Below are positions 32,996 through 41,942 of a stretch of 64,000 bases of DNA, one piece after another. A model generated the notes under the pieces. The model saw only the letters and a program-made list of their open reading frames with translations, was not told the DNA's origin and did not search any database. The DNA is from Paenibacillus sp. GM2 (GTDB lineage: Bacteria; Bacillota; Bacilli; Paenibacillales; Paenibacillaceae). Each line of letters opens with the position of its first letter. Position 1 is the first letter of the stretch. The DNA is taken from NCBI RefSeq assembly GCF_900069005.2, contig NZ_LN831278.1:319782-383781 (forward strand), in the 5' to 3' direction. Position numbers and translations under genes: made by a program.

Positions 32996-34883
32996 TCGTG
33001 CCTACCCTCCCTGTTAACAGTACCTTCGGCAAGGACATGACAACCGTTGTAAATTGACCATACTCGCTGAATACCCTAAGACCGTATTCGTTACCGTAAT
33101 ATAACCGGATACGCTCCTGAACATTTCGCAGGCCAATTCCATTACGATTTGCCTCTGGTCCGGAACTTCGGAAAAGTTTATCATTCATCCCTATAGACTG
33201 CAATTCCTGATTTAAGACGGATAAATCCTCTGCGTGCATTCCAATGCCATTGTCCGTGACTATAATTTGCACATCGTGATTCTGCCAATCATGCACTTGA
33301 ATCGAAATCTGTTTATCGGACTCTTCTCCGATCCAGGCATGTTTTACGGCGTTTTCAACAATCGGCTGCAGGGACATCTTGAGCATCTCCATCTCCAGAG
33401 CTTCTTCAGGAATATTGAGCTTGAGAAGAATCGGTTCGTCAAACCGGATGTTCATCACTTTCGTGTAATTCTCAATATGTCGGATTTCATCGCGCAGCTT
33501 TGCGTATTCTCCAGACCATTTGAAGTTATATCGCATCATCCCCCCAAGGGAGGTTAACGAATCCGAAATCGTTCGTTGATTCTCAATTTCGGCTAGCATT
33601 TTTATGTTTTCCAAAGTATTAAATAAAAAGTGGGCGTCAATCTGATTATGAAGCGAGCGCAGCTCCGCTTCCTTCGTTAGCGCTTGCTTGTATACCGCTT
33701 GAGCGACCAATGTATTAATCGTATTCATCAGCTTGGAGAAATGATGTGCGAGCTCTCCGACCTCGCCACCGCCGCGAATAGAGATTCCGCTGTAAGCTTC
33801 TCCACGCCGTACCTTTTTCATCTCCTCCGTTAATAGGCGAAGGTTTTTCAGGATAAAGGCATTCAGAATATAAGCGATCAGGGTGACCAGCGTAATAAAA
33901 ACGATATTGGCTCCGATGAGGAGATTGCGGGTACGGGATATATCCTGGATCACACCCTCCATAGATACGATATTAATCAGATTGGCATTAATTCGTTCAA
34001 TTCGCTGGTGCAATAGCAGAAACTGTTTACCGTTCTCTTTATAACGAACATCCCATTCTCCCGTGTCCTGATATCGCTGAAGGCGCTCCTTAATCATGCT
34101 TTCCATTTCCGGGTTAGCTTTCAGAAAAGAATCCTTCTCCCGTGTGAACGTCTGTGCTTCGCTGTCCACAAGCAGCATCTGCGATTTACTATCCTGCATG
34201 ACGGAGTAAGTCCTTGGACTGAAGTTCTCCAGCAGCATATCAACTTGGACCATGCCGACATGATGCCCTGCAGGGATACTCAATTCACGAAGCAGCGACA
34301 CTTTCGGCGTAAGCGCGGGCGTTTGCCCTATGTACCGTTCCATCAGATCCGGATCCTTGTATTGGAAAGACCAGGACTCCGTGCCCTTCATTTGCACAGC
34401 CTTCTTATACCATGGTTCATCGGCTACACGGTATTCGCGGAAGAAGATCGGCCATATTTCCACAATATCGCTGCTGGAGAACAGGCGAAGATGTGCCACA
34501 TTGGGATTATAGTACTGAATACGAGTCAAATTCTTGAAGCTGTAGTTGTTAAAGTTTACAAGTTCATCGGTATCCGGAGCGTTGGTATTAGCGAGGTAAT
34601 CCTTCACATCCGGATCGTCATAAGCGACCTGTGCTGCCCGAACCATGGATTCAATTTGCGTATCAATATGCAATTGCTCCATTTCCAGCAGGGACATGCT
34701 CTTGTCCTGAGCATCGCGCAAATACATATTGTTGATTGCTTTATAAGAATAGAAGGACACCAGCAAACAGGGCCCTAAAATGATAAAAATATAGGCAGCG
34801 ATCAGGCGGCTCTGCAGAGAACGGCGTCCGATCCAATACATTAATGAATCCCAAATCGCTCGCAAGCGCTTCTCCCTCATCAT
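32970..34883 (-). CDS. Sensor histidine kinase (YesM-like)
   Basis: A 637-residue kinase with a first membrane helix at about 23-45 (LIAAYIFIILGPCLLVSFYS), a large extracellular sensor, a second helix at about 325-345, HAMP, then the LytS/YesM-type His_kinase domain with the phospho-His in DAHFLFNTLENIKML and the ATPase motif DNGIGM, GIGLRNVQERI. AAGGAGT precedes the ATG pair. It lies just after the lipoprotein gene of the importer and is separated from it by a terminator, so it is expressed by readthrough or a weak own promoter. Confidence 0.92.
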   Translation of the reverse strand: MMREKRLRAIWDSLMYWIGRRSLQSRLIAAYIFIILGPCLLVSFYSYKAINNMYLRDAQDKSMSLLEMEQLHIDTQIESMVRAAQVAYDDPDVKDYLANTNAPDTDELVNFNNYSFKNLTRIQYYNPNVAHLRLFSSSDIVEIWPIFFREYRVADEPWYKKAVQMKGTESWSFQYKDPDLMERYIGQTPALTPKVSLLRELSIPAGHHVGMVQVDMLLENFSPRTYSVMQDSKSQMLLVDSEAQTFTREKDSFLKANPEMESMIKERLQRYQDTGEWDVRYKENGKQFLLLHQRIERINANLINIVSMEGVIQDISRTRNLLIGANIVFITLVTLIAYILNAFILKNLRLLTEEMKKVRRGEAYSGISIRGGGEVGELAHHFSKLMNTINTLVAQAVYKQALTKEAELRSLHNQIDAHFLFNTLENIKMLAEIENQRTISDSLTSLGGMMRYNFKWSGEYAKLRDEIRHIENYTKVMNIRFDEPILLKLNIPEEALEMEMLKMSLQPIVENAVKHAWIGEESDKQISIQVHDWQNHDVQIIVTDNGIGMHAEDLSVLNQELQSIGMNDKLFRSSGPEANRNGIGLRNVQERIRLYYGNEYGLRVFSEYGQFTTVVMSLPKVLLTGRVGTNDKFDDRR

Positions 34884-34906
34884 AGCTAGCCGACTCCTTT
34901 ATAGAC

Positions 34907-34941
34907 ACCCAAAAGCCCGCGATAAGCGGGCGTTTTGGGCA
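34907..34941 (-). terminator. Terminator after the sugar-binding lipoprotein gene
   Basis: AAAACGCCCGC / GCGGGCTTTT arms around a 5-nt loop on the minus strand. It lies inside the importer-kinase cluster and would reduce kinase transcription relative to the importer. Confidence 0.8.
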
Positions 34942-34950
34942 GGGCTATAG

Positions 34951-36627
34951 TTACATGCCGAGCTTCTTCTTATTTTCTTCATATTTCGCTTGTTTGTATG
35001 CCTGTACTTTGGCATAGCCAAGGTCATCTTGCTTTTTAATATAATCATCCCAAATTTTATCGAATTCGGTTTCGGAACTTGCCATAAGCAATTTAGGCAA
35101 TGTCTTGCCGCGTAGATCCTTAATCTTGGTATTGATAATGCCTTCTTCCGAGTTGGCAAGCGGATCAAGCTCATCGAATTCAGAGAAGCTCTTCGCTTTG
35201 CCGCGAGTCCAATCTTCCAATTGTTTATATGGTTCAACCGATTCCGGTGCCCATTGCTGGGTAATATTCGTATTTTGCATCATCCAGAAGGTGAAGGAGG
35301 AACCGTACTGCTTATCAAAGGCAGAGCGATCTTTGTTCATCAGATCAAATGCTTCAGGCAGGAATTGATCCTTCCCGTCAATTGTATCATAGCTCACGCC
35401 TTTTTCACCAAGATAAAGGTCTTTCTGTCCTTCTTCACTGTTCAGGTAGCTAAGGAATTTAATGGCGCGCTCTTTGTCCTTCACATCTTTAGAGATCAGG
35501 GTCAAAGTCCAGCCGGCAATACTTGGGCCGTTCAAGGTTGGCGCATCCAGGTTAGCATTTGCAGGACCGTCGACGGCGATATAAATTTTGTTAGGATCTT
35601 GCTGGTACAAGGTGCCGAGTTGGGCCGCAAAGTCCGTACGTTGATACAGCATGGCGAAGTAACGGCCTTGAGCGATTTTTTCTTCCATTTGGGCACGTTT
35701 GTCGATGAAGATATCTTTCGCCAGCAAGCCGTCCTGGTTCGCTTGACGCAGCACTTTCATCCATTTGATATATTCTGGATCACGTTCACGCTCATACAGT
35801 TGACCGTCTTTTTCCCGCGGGATCGCCAGGAAGTTCTGGATATAACCTTCCAGGGAGTCGTTTCCTGTCTGGATGAACTCATGCAGTCCTAACGGAATGA
35901 TCGGTTGACCGTCGATTTCCGGAAACTTCTCCTTGGCAGCCTTCAGGGCAGACAGGAAGCCTTCCGGCGTGCGCATGTCTGGACTGCCGATCGCCTCGTA
36001 GATATCCTTGCGTACTACAAACGTCTGGTTGGATACATAAGTATCGCCAAATTGTTCATAGTCTTTAGGGGACGAGGAAGAGTTCGGATAACCGTACACG
36101 TTGCCATCGTCTTGGGTGTACCAGCCCAGCTTGTCAGGGTCGGATACTTTAAAGAAGTAAGGGTCGTATTGTTCTGCCAATTCGTTGAGCGGAAGTACGA
36201 GCCCGCCTTCGATCATCTTCTTCACGCCATCTTCCCACCAGCCGAGCGTAATGAAGTCAGGCAGCTTGCCGGAAGCAATCAGTGTATTCAGCTTTTCGTT
36301 TTCGTTACCGGCCGGAACGATGAAGTTAATATCAACGCCTGTCTTTTTAGTGACATACTGGGAAGTCGGATCAACCCCCCATTTATTAGGGAACCAGGCG
36401 AAGTTCAAATACCAGTCAAACGTAATCGGAGAGGTGTCTGACTTCCAACCTGGCTCGTCTGCGGATGGAGCTGGTTTGTCAGACGTAGATGTGTTCGCTG
36501 GAGTATTGTTAGCGTTTTCTTTTTTAGCGGTATTATTTCCTTTACCGGAACAAGCCGCCAAGGACAGAACCATGATACATGCCATTAGAAGCATTATCAC
36601 TTTTTTGGACTTTCTTTTCATGCCCAT
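34951..36627 (-). CDS. ABC transporter sugar-binding lipoprotein (LplA-like)
   Basis: A 558-residue extracellular solute-binding protein. Signal peptide with lipobox VLSLAACSGKG (Cys about residue 27), a polar linker (NNTAKKENANNTPANTSTSDK), then a large two-lobed binding fold; the C-terminus (YAKVQAYKQAKYEENKKKLGM) is typical of LplA/YtcQ-type proteins of Paenibacillus oligosaccharide importers. It follows two permease genes. The cluster lacks its own ATPase, as usual for this family, which shares a common MsmX-type ATPase. Ligand not identifiable. Confidence 0.92.
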   Translation of the reverse strand: MGMKRKSKKVIMLLMACIMVLSLAACSGKGNNTAKKENANNTPANTSTSDKPAPSADEPGWKSDTSPITFDWYLNFAWFPNKWGVDPTSQYVTKKTGVDINFIVPAGNENEKLNTLIASGKLPDFITLGWWEDGVKKMIEGGLVLPLNELAEQYDPYFFKVSDPDKLGWYTQDDGNVYGYPNSSSSPKDYEQFGDTYVSNQTFVVRKDIYEAIGSPDMRTPEGFLSALKAAKEKFPEIDGQPIIPLGLHEFIQTGNDSLEGYIQNFLAIPREKDGQLYERERDPEYIKWMKVLRQANQDGLLAKDIFIDKRAQMEEKIAQGRYFAMLYQRTDFAAQLGTLYQQDPNKIYIAVDGPANANLDAPTLNGPSIAGWTLTLISKDVKDKERAIKFLSYLNSEEGQKDLYLGEKGVSYDTIDGKDQFLPEAFDLMNKDRSAFDKQYGSSFTFWMMQNTNITQQWAPESVEPYKQLEDWTRGKAKSFSEFDELDPLANSEEGIINTKIKDLRGKTLPKLLMASSETEFDKIWDDYIKKQDDLGYAKVQAYKQAKYEENKKKLGM

Positions 36628-36722
36628 GCTTTTTAACCCCTTTTCTCAATTTGATTAGTGCTATATTGTGCAACTCCAAAGCCGCGGTTAAGCGGCCTGG
36701 AGGAGTTACTGTAAATGAGGGC

Positions 36723-37613
36723 TTATCCCTTGATAGAGCCGATCATCATTCCTTTGACGAAATAGCGCTGCAGGAATGGATAAGCAAATACGATTGGAAG
36801 CGTAGTTACAACCATCGTCGCCAGCTTCACCGATTGCGAGGTGACCGTCTTGGTTACGGCGCTTCCCTGCAAGGCGGTAGTCATAATATTCGAGCTGGAT
36901 TGAGCGACTACCCGGTAAAGGAAGGTCTGGATCGGTTGCAGCGACTCTTTATTAATGTAGATAATCCCGGCAAAATAGTCATTCCATTGGTATACCCCGT
37001 GGAACAGGGCGATGGTAGCAATAACAGGCATCGACACCGGGAGCACGATTCTTAGAAGAATCGTCCAGTCGTTGGCCCCGTCGATTCGAGCCGCCTCATC
37101 CAGTCCGTCGGGAATTTCCCGGAAGAAGGTCATAAAGATGATGAGGTCAAAGAAGCTGAACAGCACCGGAATAATAAATACCGCAAATGTATCGAGCATA
37201 TGCAAATCGCGAATCAATAAATAAGTGGGAATGAGGCCTCCCGAGAAGATCATCGTGATCGTTCCCAGGAAGATATAGAACCTTCCGAAAATCAACTCTC
37301 TGCGTGAGAATGCGTAAGCTACCATAGCGGTGAAGAAGACGTGAGCTCCCACCCCCACGAGAGTCTTGGCAACGGTCAGCAGCATGGCTGTCGTAATACC
37401 GGGGTTGTCGAATACGGCCTTGAAGTTCTCCAGGCTAAATACCCGTGGCCACCAGTAGATGCCGCCCAGCATAGCGTCCTTGCCATCGTTGAAGGCATTG
37501 ATCAGGACATACCAGATCGGATACAGGGTAACGAAGCAGATCAGCAGCATCCCCAGATTATTAATAATATCAAAAATGGCTTCGCCTATGGTTTTACGTT
37601 TTATGAAAGACAT
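36723..37613 (-). CDS. ABC sugar transporter permease (LplC/YtcP-like)
   Basis: A 296-residue inner-membrane permease with six helices. The EAA loop is EIPDGLDEAARIDGANDWTILLRIVLPVSMP, and the ending FAYPFLQRYFVKGMMIGSIKG is the signature of the LplC/YtcP branch (CUT1 family). It lies 18 bp after the partner permease. Together they form the transmembrane channel for an oligosaccharide. Confidence 0.93.
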   Translation of the reverse strand: MSFIKRKTIGEAIFDIINNLGMLLICFVTLYPIWYVLINAFNDGKDAMLGGIYWWPRVFSLENFKAVFDNPGITTAMLLTVAKTLVGVGAHVFFTAMVAYAFSRRELIFGRFYIFLGTITMIFSGGLIPTYLLIRDLHMLDTFAVFIIPVLFSFFDLIIFMTFFREIPDGLDEAARIDGANDWTILLRIVLPVSMPVIATIALFHGVYQWNDYFAGIIYINKESLQPIQTFLYRVVAQSSSNIMTTALQGSAVTKTVTSQSVKLATMVVTTLPIVFAYPFLQRYFVKGMMIGSIKG

Positions 37614-37631
37614 GTGCAGTTCCTCCTTGGC

Positions 37632-38603
37632 CTAAAATAACGAAGTATCGTTGAGTTTTTTGGATACTTGGTTTGCAATCAGCAGCAGTGTGAGCGCAAT
37701 AACGGATTTGAACAATCCGATCGCCGCTGAGAACGAGTAACGGCCTTGGGAAATCCCTGTATAGTAGACGTAGTAATCTATAACATTACTTGCGCTGTCG
37801 TTCAGAGAGTTGCGCAATACGAGAATCTGATCAAAGTTGGAGTTCAGAACACCACTGACGGCTAGTATAAACAGGATACTGATTGTGCCTTTAATTGCCG
37901 GAAGAGTAACATACCACATCTTCTGGAAGCGTCCGGCACCGTCGATGGTTGCTGCTTCATACATTTCAGGCGAAATCCCTGTGATCGCTGCCAGATAAAT
38001 AATCGCTGACCAGCCAAGCTCCTTCCAAATATCCGATGTAATCACAATCGTCCAGAAATATTTTGGCTCAGCCAGGTAGGAAATTGGCTGATCTATCAAA
38101 TGCAGGGCCATCAGGATATCGTTAATGATCCCTACATCCGACAGCCAAGTAGCCAGGATTCCACCGAGTACAACCCAGGACAGGAAGTGGGGAAGATACG
38201 AAATAGTCTGAATCGCCCGCTTGAACCGCAGGTTGCGCACCTCATTCAGGAAGAGCGCGAATATGATCGGAAGCGGGAAGGTCATCAGTTTAATCAAGCT
38301 GATTCCCAAAGTGTTCTTCATCACGTAGCCAAAGTTCTCATCCGACAAGAACTCCTTGAAGTGCTCCAGTCCGACCCAGGGTGCTTCGGAAATCGTTCTG
38401 ATAATGTCATAATCCTTAAATGCGATAACAACGCCGTACATGGGGATGTAGTTGAAGATGATCATCCATGCGATTCCGAGCAAAGCCATAATTTGAATAT
38501 GTCTTTGAGATACAAGTTTCTTCAGCCATTTCTGCCTTGCCGTTGGTGGTGATATATTCGAATCTATCATGGCTGTGGGCGGTGTAGACTTTTGCATTTC
38601 CAT
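37632..38603 (-). CDS. ABC sugar transporter permease (LplB/YteP-like)
   Basis: A 323-residue permease with six helices; FNYIPMYGVVIAFKDY near residue 50 and the EAA loop EMYEAATIDGAGRFQKMWYVTLPAI are diagnostic of LplB/YteP proteins. The start at 38603 is chosen because GGAGG lies 6 nt upstream; a longer frame reaching 38663 lacks a ribosome site. It is the first gene of the minus-strand cluster permease-permease-lipoprotein-kinase-regulator. A cre-like sequence (TGAAAGCACTTTCG, 38634-38647) in the leader suggests catabolite control. Confidence 0.92.
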   Translation of the reverse strand: MEMQKSTPPTAMIDSNISPPTARQKWLKKLVSQRHIQIMALLGIAWMIIFNYIPMYGVVIAFKDYDIIRTISEAPWVGLEHFKEFLSDENFGYVMKNTLGISLIKLMTFPLPIIFALFLNEVRNLRFKRAIQTISYLPHFLSWVVLGGILATWLSDVGIINDILMALHLIDQPISYLAEPKYFWTIVITSDIWKELGWSAIIYLAAITGISPEMYEAATIDGAGRFQKMWYVTLPAIKGTISILFILAVSGVLNSNFDQILVLRNSLNDSASNVIDYYVYYTGISQGRYSFSAAIGLFKSVIALTLLLIANQVSKKLNDTSLF

Positions 38604-38633
38604 AGTAACCTCCAAGTTATGCAGTATCTTGTT

Positions 38634-38647
38634 TGAAAGCACTTTCG
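38634..38647 (-). promoter_or_regulatory. Candidate cre (CcpA) site in importer leader
   Basis: TGAAAGCACTTTCG matches the cre consensus TGWAANCGNTNWCA with two mismatches. It lies 31 bp upstream of the permease start, so a bound CcpA could act as a roadblock. Confidence 0.4.
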
Positions 38648-38890
38648 CTAAATATACTTTCATTGTAATTGGATAACGGAGTGAGGATAATGCTTCAGAT
38701 TTCGTATTGATGTACTCATTTTTCGGTTAAGGGACAAAAAGTGGTGCAAAAAAAGTCCGCTGTATGATGTGACATACTTCATTTATCCGGCAATCCATAT
38801 GGTGGTAACATGCTCACAACCTGCTACGGTACAGCGATTCAGGGAGAGACCCTATGCCTTAAGGCGGGGATAGAGATATATTGGATAGGG

Positions 38891-38930
38891 AAAGAGGCCT
38901 CGGGAATTTAAGTTTCCGAGGCCTCTTTGC
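38891..38930 (-). terminator. Terminator of the coiled-coil protein gene
   Basis: AAAGAGGCCTCGG / CCGAGGCCTCTTT perfect stem with a 12-nt loop directly past the stop codon. Confidence 0.75.
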
Positions 38931-38943
38931 AATAAGTGGGAGT

Positions 38944-39774
38944 TTAGGGCAGCATACTGTTGGCTCGCTGGATGATCGAAGATATTTTTGACTCGTGATT
39001 ATATATGTTTTGCTTCTTCGTATTGATTTGAGCGGATAGAGTAAGTAGTCTGGCCAGGATATCCATCGTTCGATCAGCGTCATTTTTCTTTACCGCAGCT
39101 TTGAAATTGGACCACTCGGTGGTTAGCTGTTTGTTGGGGGTGGAGACAGCGCTTTTCTCAGCTTTGATCTTCGTCTTTACGGCATCGATTTCCGACAGGA
39201 TACTACGGATTTGCTTCTGTTTCTTTGTTCTTTCTGCTTTGGCGGTCTTCAAAGCGGCCTCCTTCGACTTGAGGTCCTGCTTGGTGATGTCGACCACCAG
39301 CTTCATTCCTTCAGCTTGTGCCTTCAATACCTTGTAAAGGGATTTGTCCTTCAATTTATTGGCGGCAGCTACCTGCTTATTCAATGAAGTATACGAGGTG
39401 TATAGGGGCTGGTATTTCGATTTGGTTGTCTTGACCTGCTCCTCCAGCTTGCTGATCTTGCTTGAATCGATATTGCTAATGGCCTTGCGGACAGCCGTTG
39501 CCTTGCTCTCATTGTCGTAATGCAGGGCCGAGGTTCGGTCATCCAGACTTGCTATCTGCGTCCGGCTGCTCTTGAAATCCGTGTATTGCTTGCGGAGCTT
39601 GGCCCCGTTCTTGCCAGCTTTATCTGCGGTTGCGCCGAGTTGAGCGTTGATCGAGTCGGTGAACTCGAAGGCGGCAGCGGAGGCCTGTCCCGGTGGGGAC
39701 AAGGTGGTGATTCCCGCGGCAATGAGAATGACGAACACCAGTACAGTTATGCCGGTTCTAAGAGGGTTTAACAT
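38944..39774 (-). CDS. Secreted coiled-coil protein of unknown function
   Basis: A 276-residue protein. Start set at 39774 by AAGGAG 8 nt upstream, which gives MLNPLRTGITVLVFVILIAAG and a signal peptide ending SASAAA-like (QASAAAF). The mature part is almost entirely Lys/Ala/Ser-rich helix with heptad character (SKLEEQVKTTKSKYQPLYTSY, KSKEAALKTAKAERTKKQKQ), predicted as a long coiled coil. No known domain recognised. Its leader carries a promoter and a terminator-like hairpin. Cell-wall-associated structural role is a guess only. Confidence 0.75.
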   Translation of the reverse strand: MLNPLRTGITVLVFVILIAAGITTLSPPGQASAAAFEFTDSINAQLGATADKAGKNGAKLRKQYTDFKSSRTQIASLDDRTSALHYDNESKATAVRKAISNIDSSKISKLEEQVKTTKSKYQPLYTSYTSLNKQVAAANKLKDKSLYKVLKAQAEGMKLVVDITKQDLKSKEAALKTAKAERTKKQKQIRSILSEIDAVKTKIKAEKSAVSTPNKQLTTEWSNFKAAVKKNDADRTMDILARLLTLSAQINTKKQNIYNHESKISSIIQRANSMLP

Positions 39775-39844
39775 AGAGCATCTCTCCTTAATCAGATTGC
39801 CGCAATACGAGTCATCAACATCTATACATATACACGTACACGCC

Positions 39845-39894
39845 AAAAAGCACCCGCAGGCCAGGCTCATCAAGAGCCAAGCTTACGGGTGCTT
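39845..39894 (-). promoter_or_regulatory. Attenuator-like hairpin in the leader of the coiled-coil gene
   Basis: Outer arms AAGCACCCG / CGGGTGCTT and inner arms GGCTC / GAGCC; on the minus strand the hairpin is followed by TTTTT. It lies between the predicted transcription start (about 39922) and the ATG at 39774, so it is placed like an attenuator or the 3' end of a short leader RNA. Confidence 0.6.
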
Positions 39895-39928
39895 CCATCG
39901 TAAGTTTGATCGTATTGCAGTTTCGTTT

Positions 39929-39958
39929 AATATACACATAAATGGGGGATTTCGTCAA
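39929..39958 (-). promoter_or_regulatory. Sigma-A promoter of the coiled-coil protein gene
   Basis: On the minus strand TTGACG (39958-39953), 18-bp spacer, TATATT (39934-39929). Confidence 0.6.
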
Positions 39959-40070
39959 TTGGCGTATATGTTTCTGGAAAGTGCATAAATGGTTCACAGA
40001 ATCGTAATACTTGACTTGACTTTGTCCAGAAATCATGGAAAATGAGGGAAATAACATACTTGGAGGGTTT

Positions 40071-40871
40071 ATGGAGACAGAATCGCTATTGAAGGTTGAA
40101 GAGCTGGCCTTAAAGAAATATAGGATCTTTCGGCAGAGCCAATTGCGCTACATCGCCAGGGCCATGCTGGCAAGTATGTTCATCGGATTCGGAGTGATTG
40201 TTGCTTTTAAGACCGGAAACTTCTTCTATATGGAGAACTCCCCGTTCACCTATCCGATGGCGGCGATTACGTTCGGCGCGGCTATCATTTTGATCGCTTA
40301 TGGCGGAGGGGATTTATTCACCGGCAATACGTTCTATTATACTTACGCGGCCTTGCGCAAGAAATTGCAATGGTCTGAGGTCGGTAAGCTATGGGTATTC
40401 AGTTATGTAGGAAATATTATGGGAGCGGCCGCGTTCGCCTTGCTTATTTTTTTGACAGGTCTGTTTACCGATGCTTCAGTGAATAGCTTCCTGCTGAATG
40501 TTGTTGAGCATAAGATGAACACCTCGGCGATCGAGCTGTTCTTCCGGGCTATTCTATGTAACTGGCTTGTCTGTCTGGCTTTCTTCATTCCGATGTCGCT
40601 CAAAGGCGACGGAGCCAAGATGTTTGCGATGATGCTGTTCGTGTTCTGCTTCTTCATATCCGGCTATGAGCACAGTATTGCCAATATGTGTACCTTTGCG
40701 ATTGCGCTTGTGCTGAACCATCCAGGAACGATCTCCTTCTATGGGGTTATCCACAACCTCGTTCCGGTAACGATCGGCAATTTAATCGGCGGCGTACTGC
40801 TGATGGGCTTTATGTATTATTTCGTGAACAAGCCCTTTCTGGATGCGGTGGAGAAGGGGAAGGACGAATAG
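40071..40871 (+). CDS. Formate/nitrite transporter (FNT) family channel
   Basis: A 266-residue integral membrane protein with six helices. FNT hallmarks: GFGVIVAFKTGN in helix 1, GGGDLFTGNTFYYTYAAL (the L/FTGN loop), ILCNWLVCLAFF and the SGYEHSIANMCTF segment with the central conserved His. It conducts formate, nitrite or hydrosulfide as anion/acid. GGAGG sits 5 nt before the ATG at 40071; an earlier in-frame ATG at 40035 lacks a ribosome site. It is a single gene with its own terminator. Which anion it carries is not decidable by eye. Confidence 0.87.
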   Translation: METESLLKVEELALKKYRIFRQSQLRYIARAMLASMFIGFGVIVAFKTGNFFYMENSPFTYPMAAITFGAAIILIAYGGGDLFTGNTFYYTYAALRKKLQWSEVGKLWVFSYVGNIMGAAAFALLIFLTGLFTDASVNSFLLNVVEHKMNTSAIELFFRAILCNWLVCLAFFIPMSLKGDGAKMFAMMLFVFCFFISGYEHSIANMCTFAIALVLNHPGTISFYGVIHNLVPVTIGNLIGGVLLMGFMYYFVNKPFLDAVEKGKDE

Positions 40872-40879
40872 GAAGTTAG

Positions 40880-40910
40880 GGCTGGTGACGGTGATGTCAC
40901 CGGCCTTTTT
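40880..40910 (+). terminator. Terminator of FNT gene
   Basis: GGCTGGTGAC / GTCACCGGCC stem followed by TTTTT. Confidence 0.85.
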
Positions 40911-40928
40911 ATACCTACGTGCAGCAGC

Positions 40929-41765
40929 TTAATGTGAGTTGGTAGCATCACATAACCTCTCCATATATTTGTACAGTGCATGGAACTTGCCGCTATAGTC
41001 TTTCTTCCAGGGTTTTCTTTTGCCGCAGAAATGTAGGAAAACGGTATGGTTGATCACATACTCCATATCCCATTCCCCGTTGCTCGTAATTTTGTAATAG
41101 CGGAAGTATCTCGCATCATAATTGTACAGCTTCTCATCGATGTTTTTGATTCGTTTGGCATACAGCGCATTGATAATATCCTGATCCGGCATAATCAGCT
41201 TGGTGCGATTATTCTCAACGAAGTCGTAGATTTCCTCCTCGCTAACCAGCTTTTTTTGCAGCTTCAAATTCATCAACAGTACTCCGGAATTGTAATAAGA
41301 CTCAATTTTATAAGGGTTTAACCTAAGCTTGTTGATTTCTTTAATAGAGATCAGGTCATGGGAAGCAGCGGCATACAAATAATGCTCCAGATCGGTTTCG
41401 TAAAGCTCCCTGACAGAGTTCAGCACCAGAATATCCGGATCCAGGTAGAGGATTCGTTCCATAGGGTCCGGCAGGAAGCGAAAGGCGAGCAGGCGGTAAT
41501 ACATTTCCTTCGTGTAATGGAGTAGGGTAGGGGCTGCGGCGAAGCTATGGTCATCGACTTCAATCTCCTCCAGCATGCTGCCGTTCCCTTGTTCAGCACA
41601 TAACCGGCGCAACCCCTCGATCTCCTGGCGCTTTAAGCTTGAATGCATGACATAAACCGTAAACTGCTCTCCCTTATTATTAAGGAATAAAGAGTAGAGC
41701 ATCACTCGCAGAGGCTTCACGTAGTTAGAGTTCAAAGTGACCAGAATATTTAGCGGTTCAGACAT
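40929..41765 (-). CDS. Glycosyltransferase family 8 protein
   Basis: A 278-residue GT-A glycosyltransferase. MSEPLNILVTLNSNYVKPLRVML opens the fold, ILYLDPDILVLNSV contains the DxD metal motif, YYNSGVLLMNL and the HFCGKRKPWK near the C-terminus are GT8 signatures. It would transfer glucose or galactose from UDP-sugar to a surface glycan. AAGGAG about 9 nt before 41765 sets the start; a longer frame begins 42 nt upstream without ribosome site. Isolated gene; acceptor unknown. Confidence 0.87.
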   Translation of the reverse strand: MSEPLNILVTLNSNYVKPLRVMLYSLFLNNKGEQFTVYVMHSSLKRQEIEGLRRLCAEQGNGSMLEEIEVDDHSFAAAPTLLHYTKEMYYRLLAFRFLPDPMERILYLDPDILVLNSVRELYETDLEHYLYAAASHDLISIKEINKLRLNPYKIESYYNSGVLLMNLKLQKKLVSEEEIYDFVENNRTKLIMPDQDIINALYAKRIKNIDEKLYNYDARYFRYYKITSNGEWDMEYVINHTVFLHFCGKRKPWKKDYSGKFHALYKYMERLCDATNSH

Positions 41766-41845
41766 GTGGACATGCTCCTTGTATAGATATTTCCATTGAG
41801 TATTCAATGGGCTATACCTCTATTGTATGGATAATGAGGGCAAAC

Positions 41846-41884
41846 GAAAAGGTCCACTGGGAATTACACCCCAGTGGACCGGAT
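41846..41884 (-). terminator. Terminator of xylR
   Basis: Perfect 11-bp arms GGTCCACTGGG / CCCAGTGGACC, followed on the minus strand by TTTTCGTTTG. Confidence 0.85.
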
Positions 41885-41942
41885 TTGTTTATTGGTAGGT
41901 CAGGAAAGTTCTGTAGCCATTAGATAACTTTAGTATGACTTG

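Larger units (their letters stand above)
38604..38943. other. Intergenic region upstream of importer operon
   Basis: Gene-free 340 bp containing the importer promoter/leader with the cre-like site and, at 38891-38928, a 13-bp perfect hairpin that terminates the coiled-coil protein gene. Nothing else recognised. Confidence 0.5.

Noticed and set aside
39845-39894. Considered as a c-di-GMP riboswitch
   Set aside because: The conserved GEMM core elements are not present; only a plain two-level hairpin with U tract is visible.
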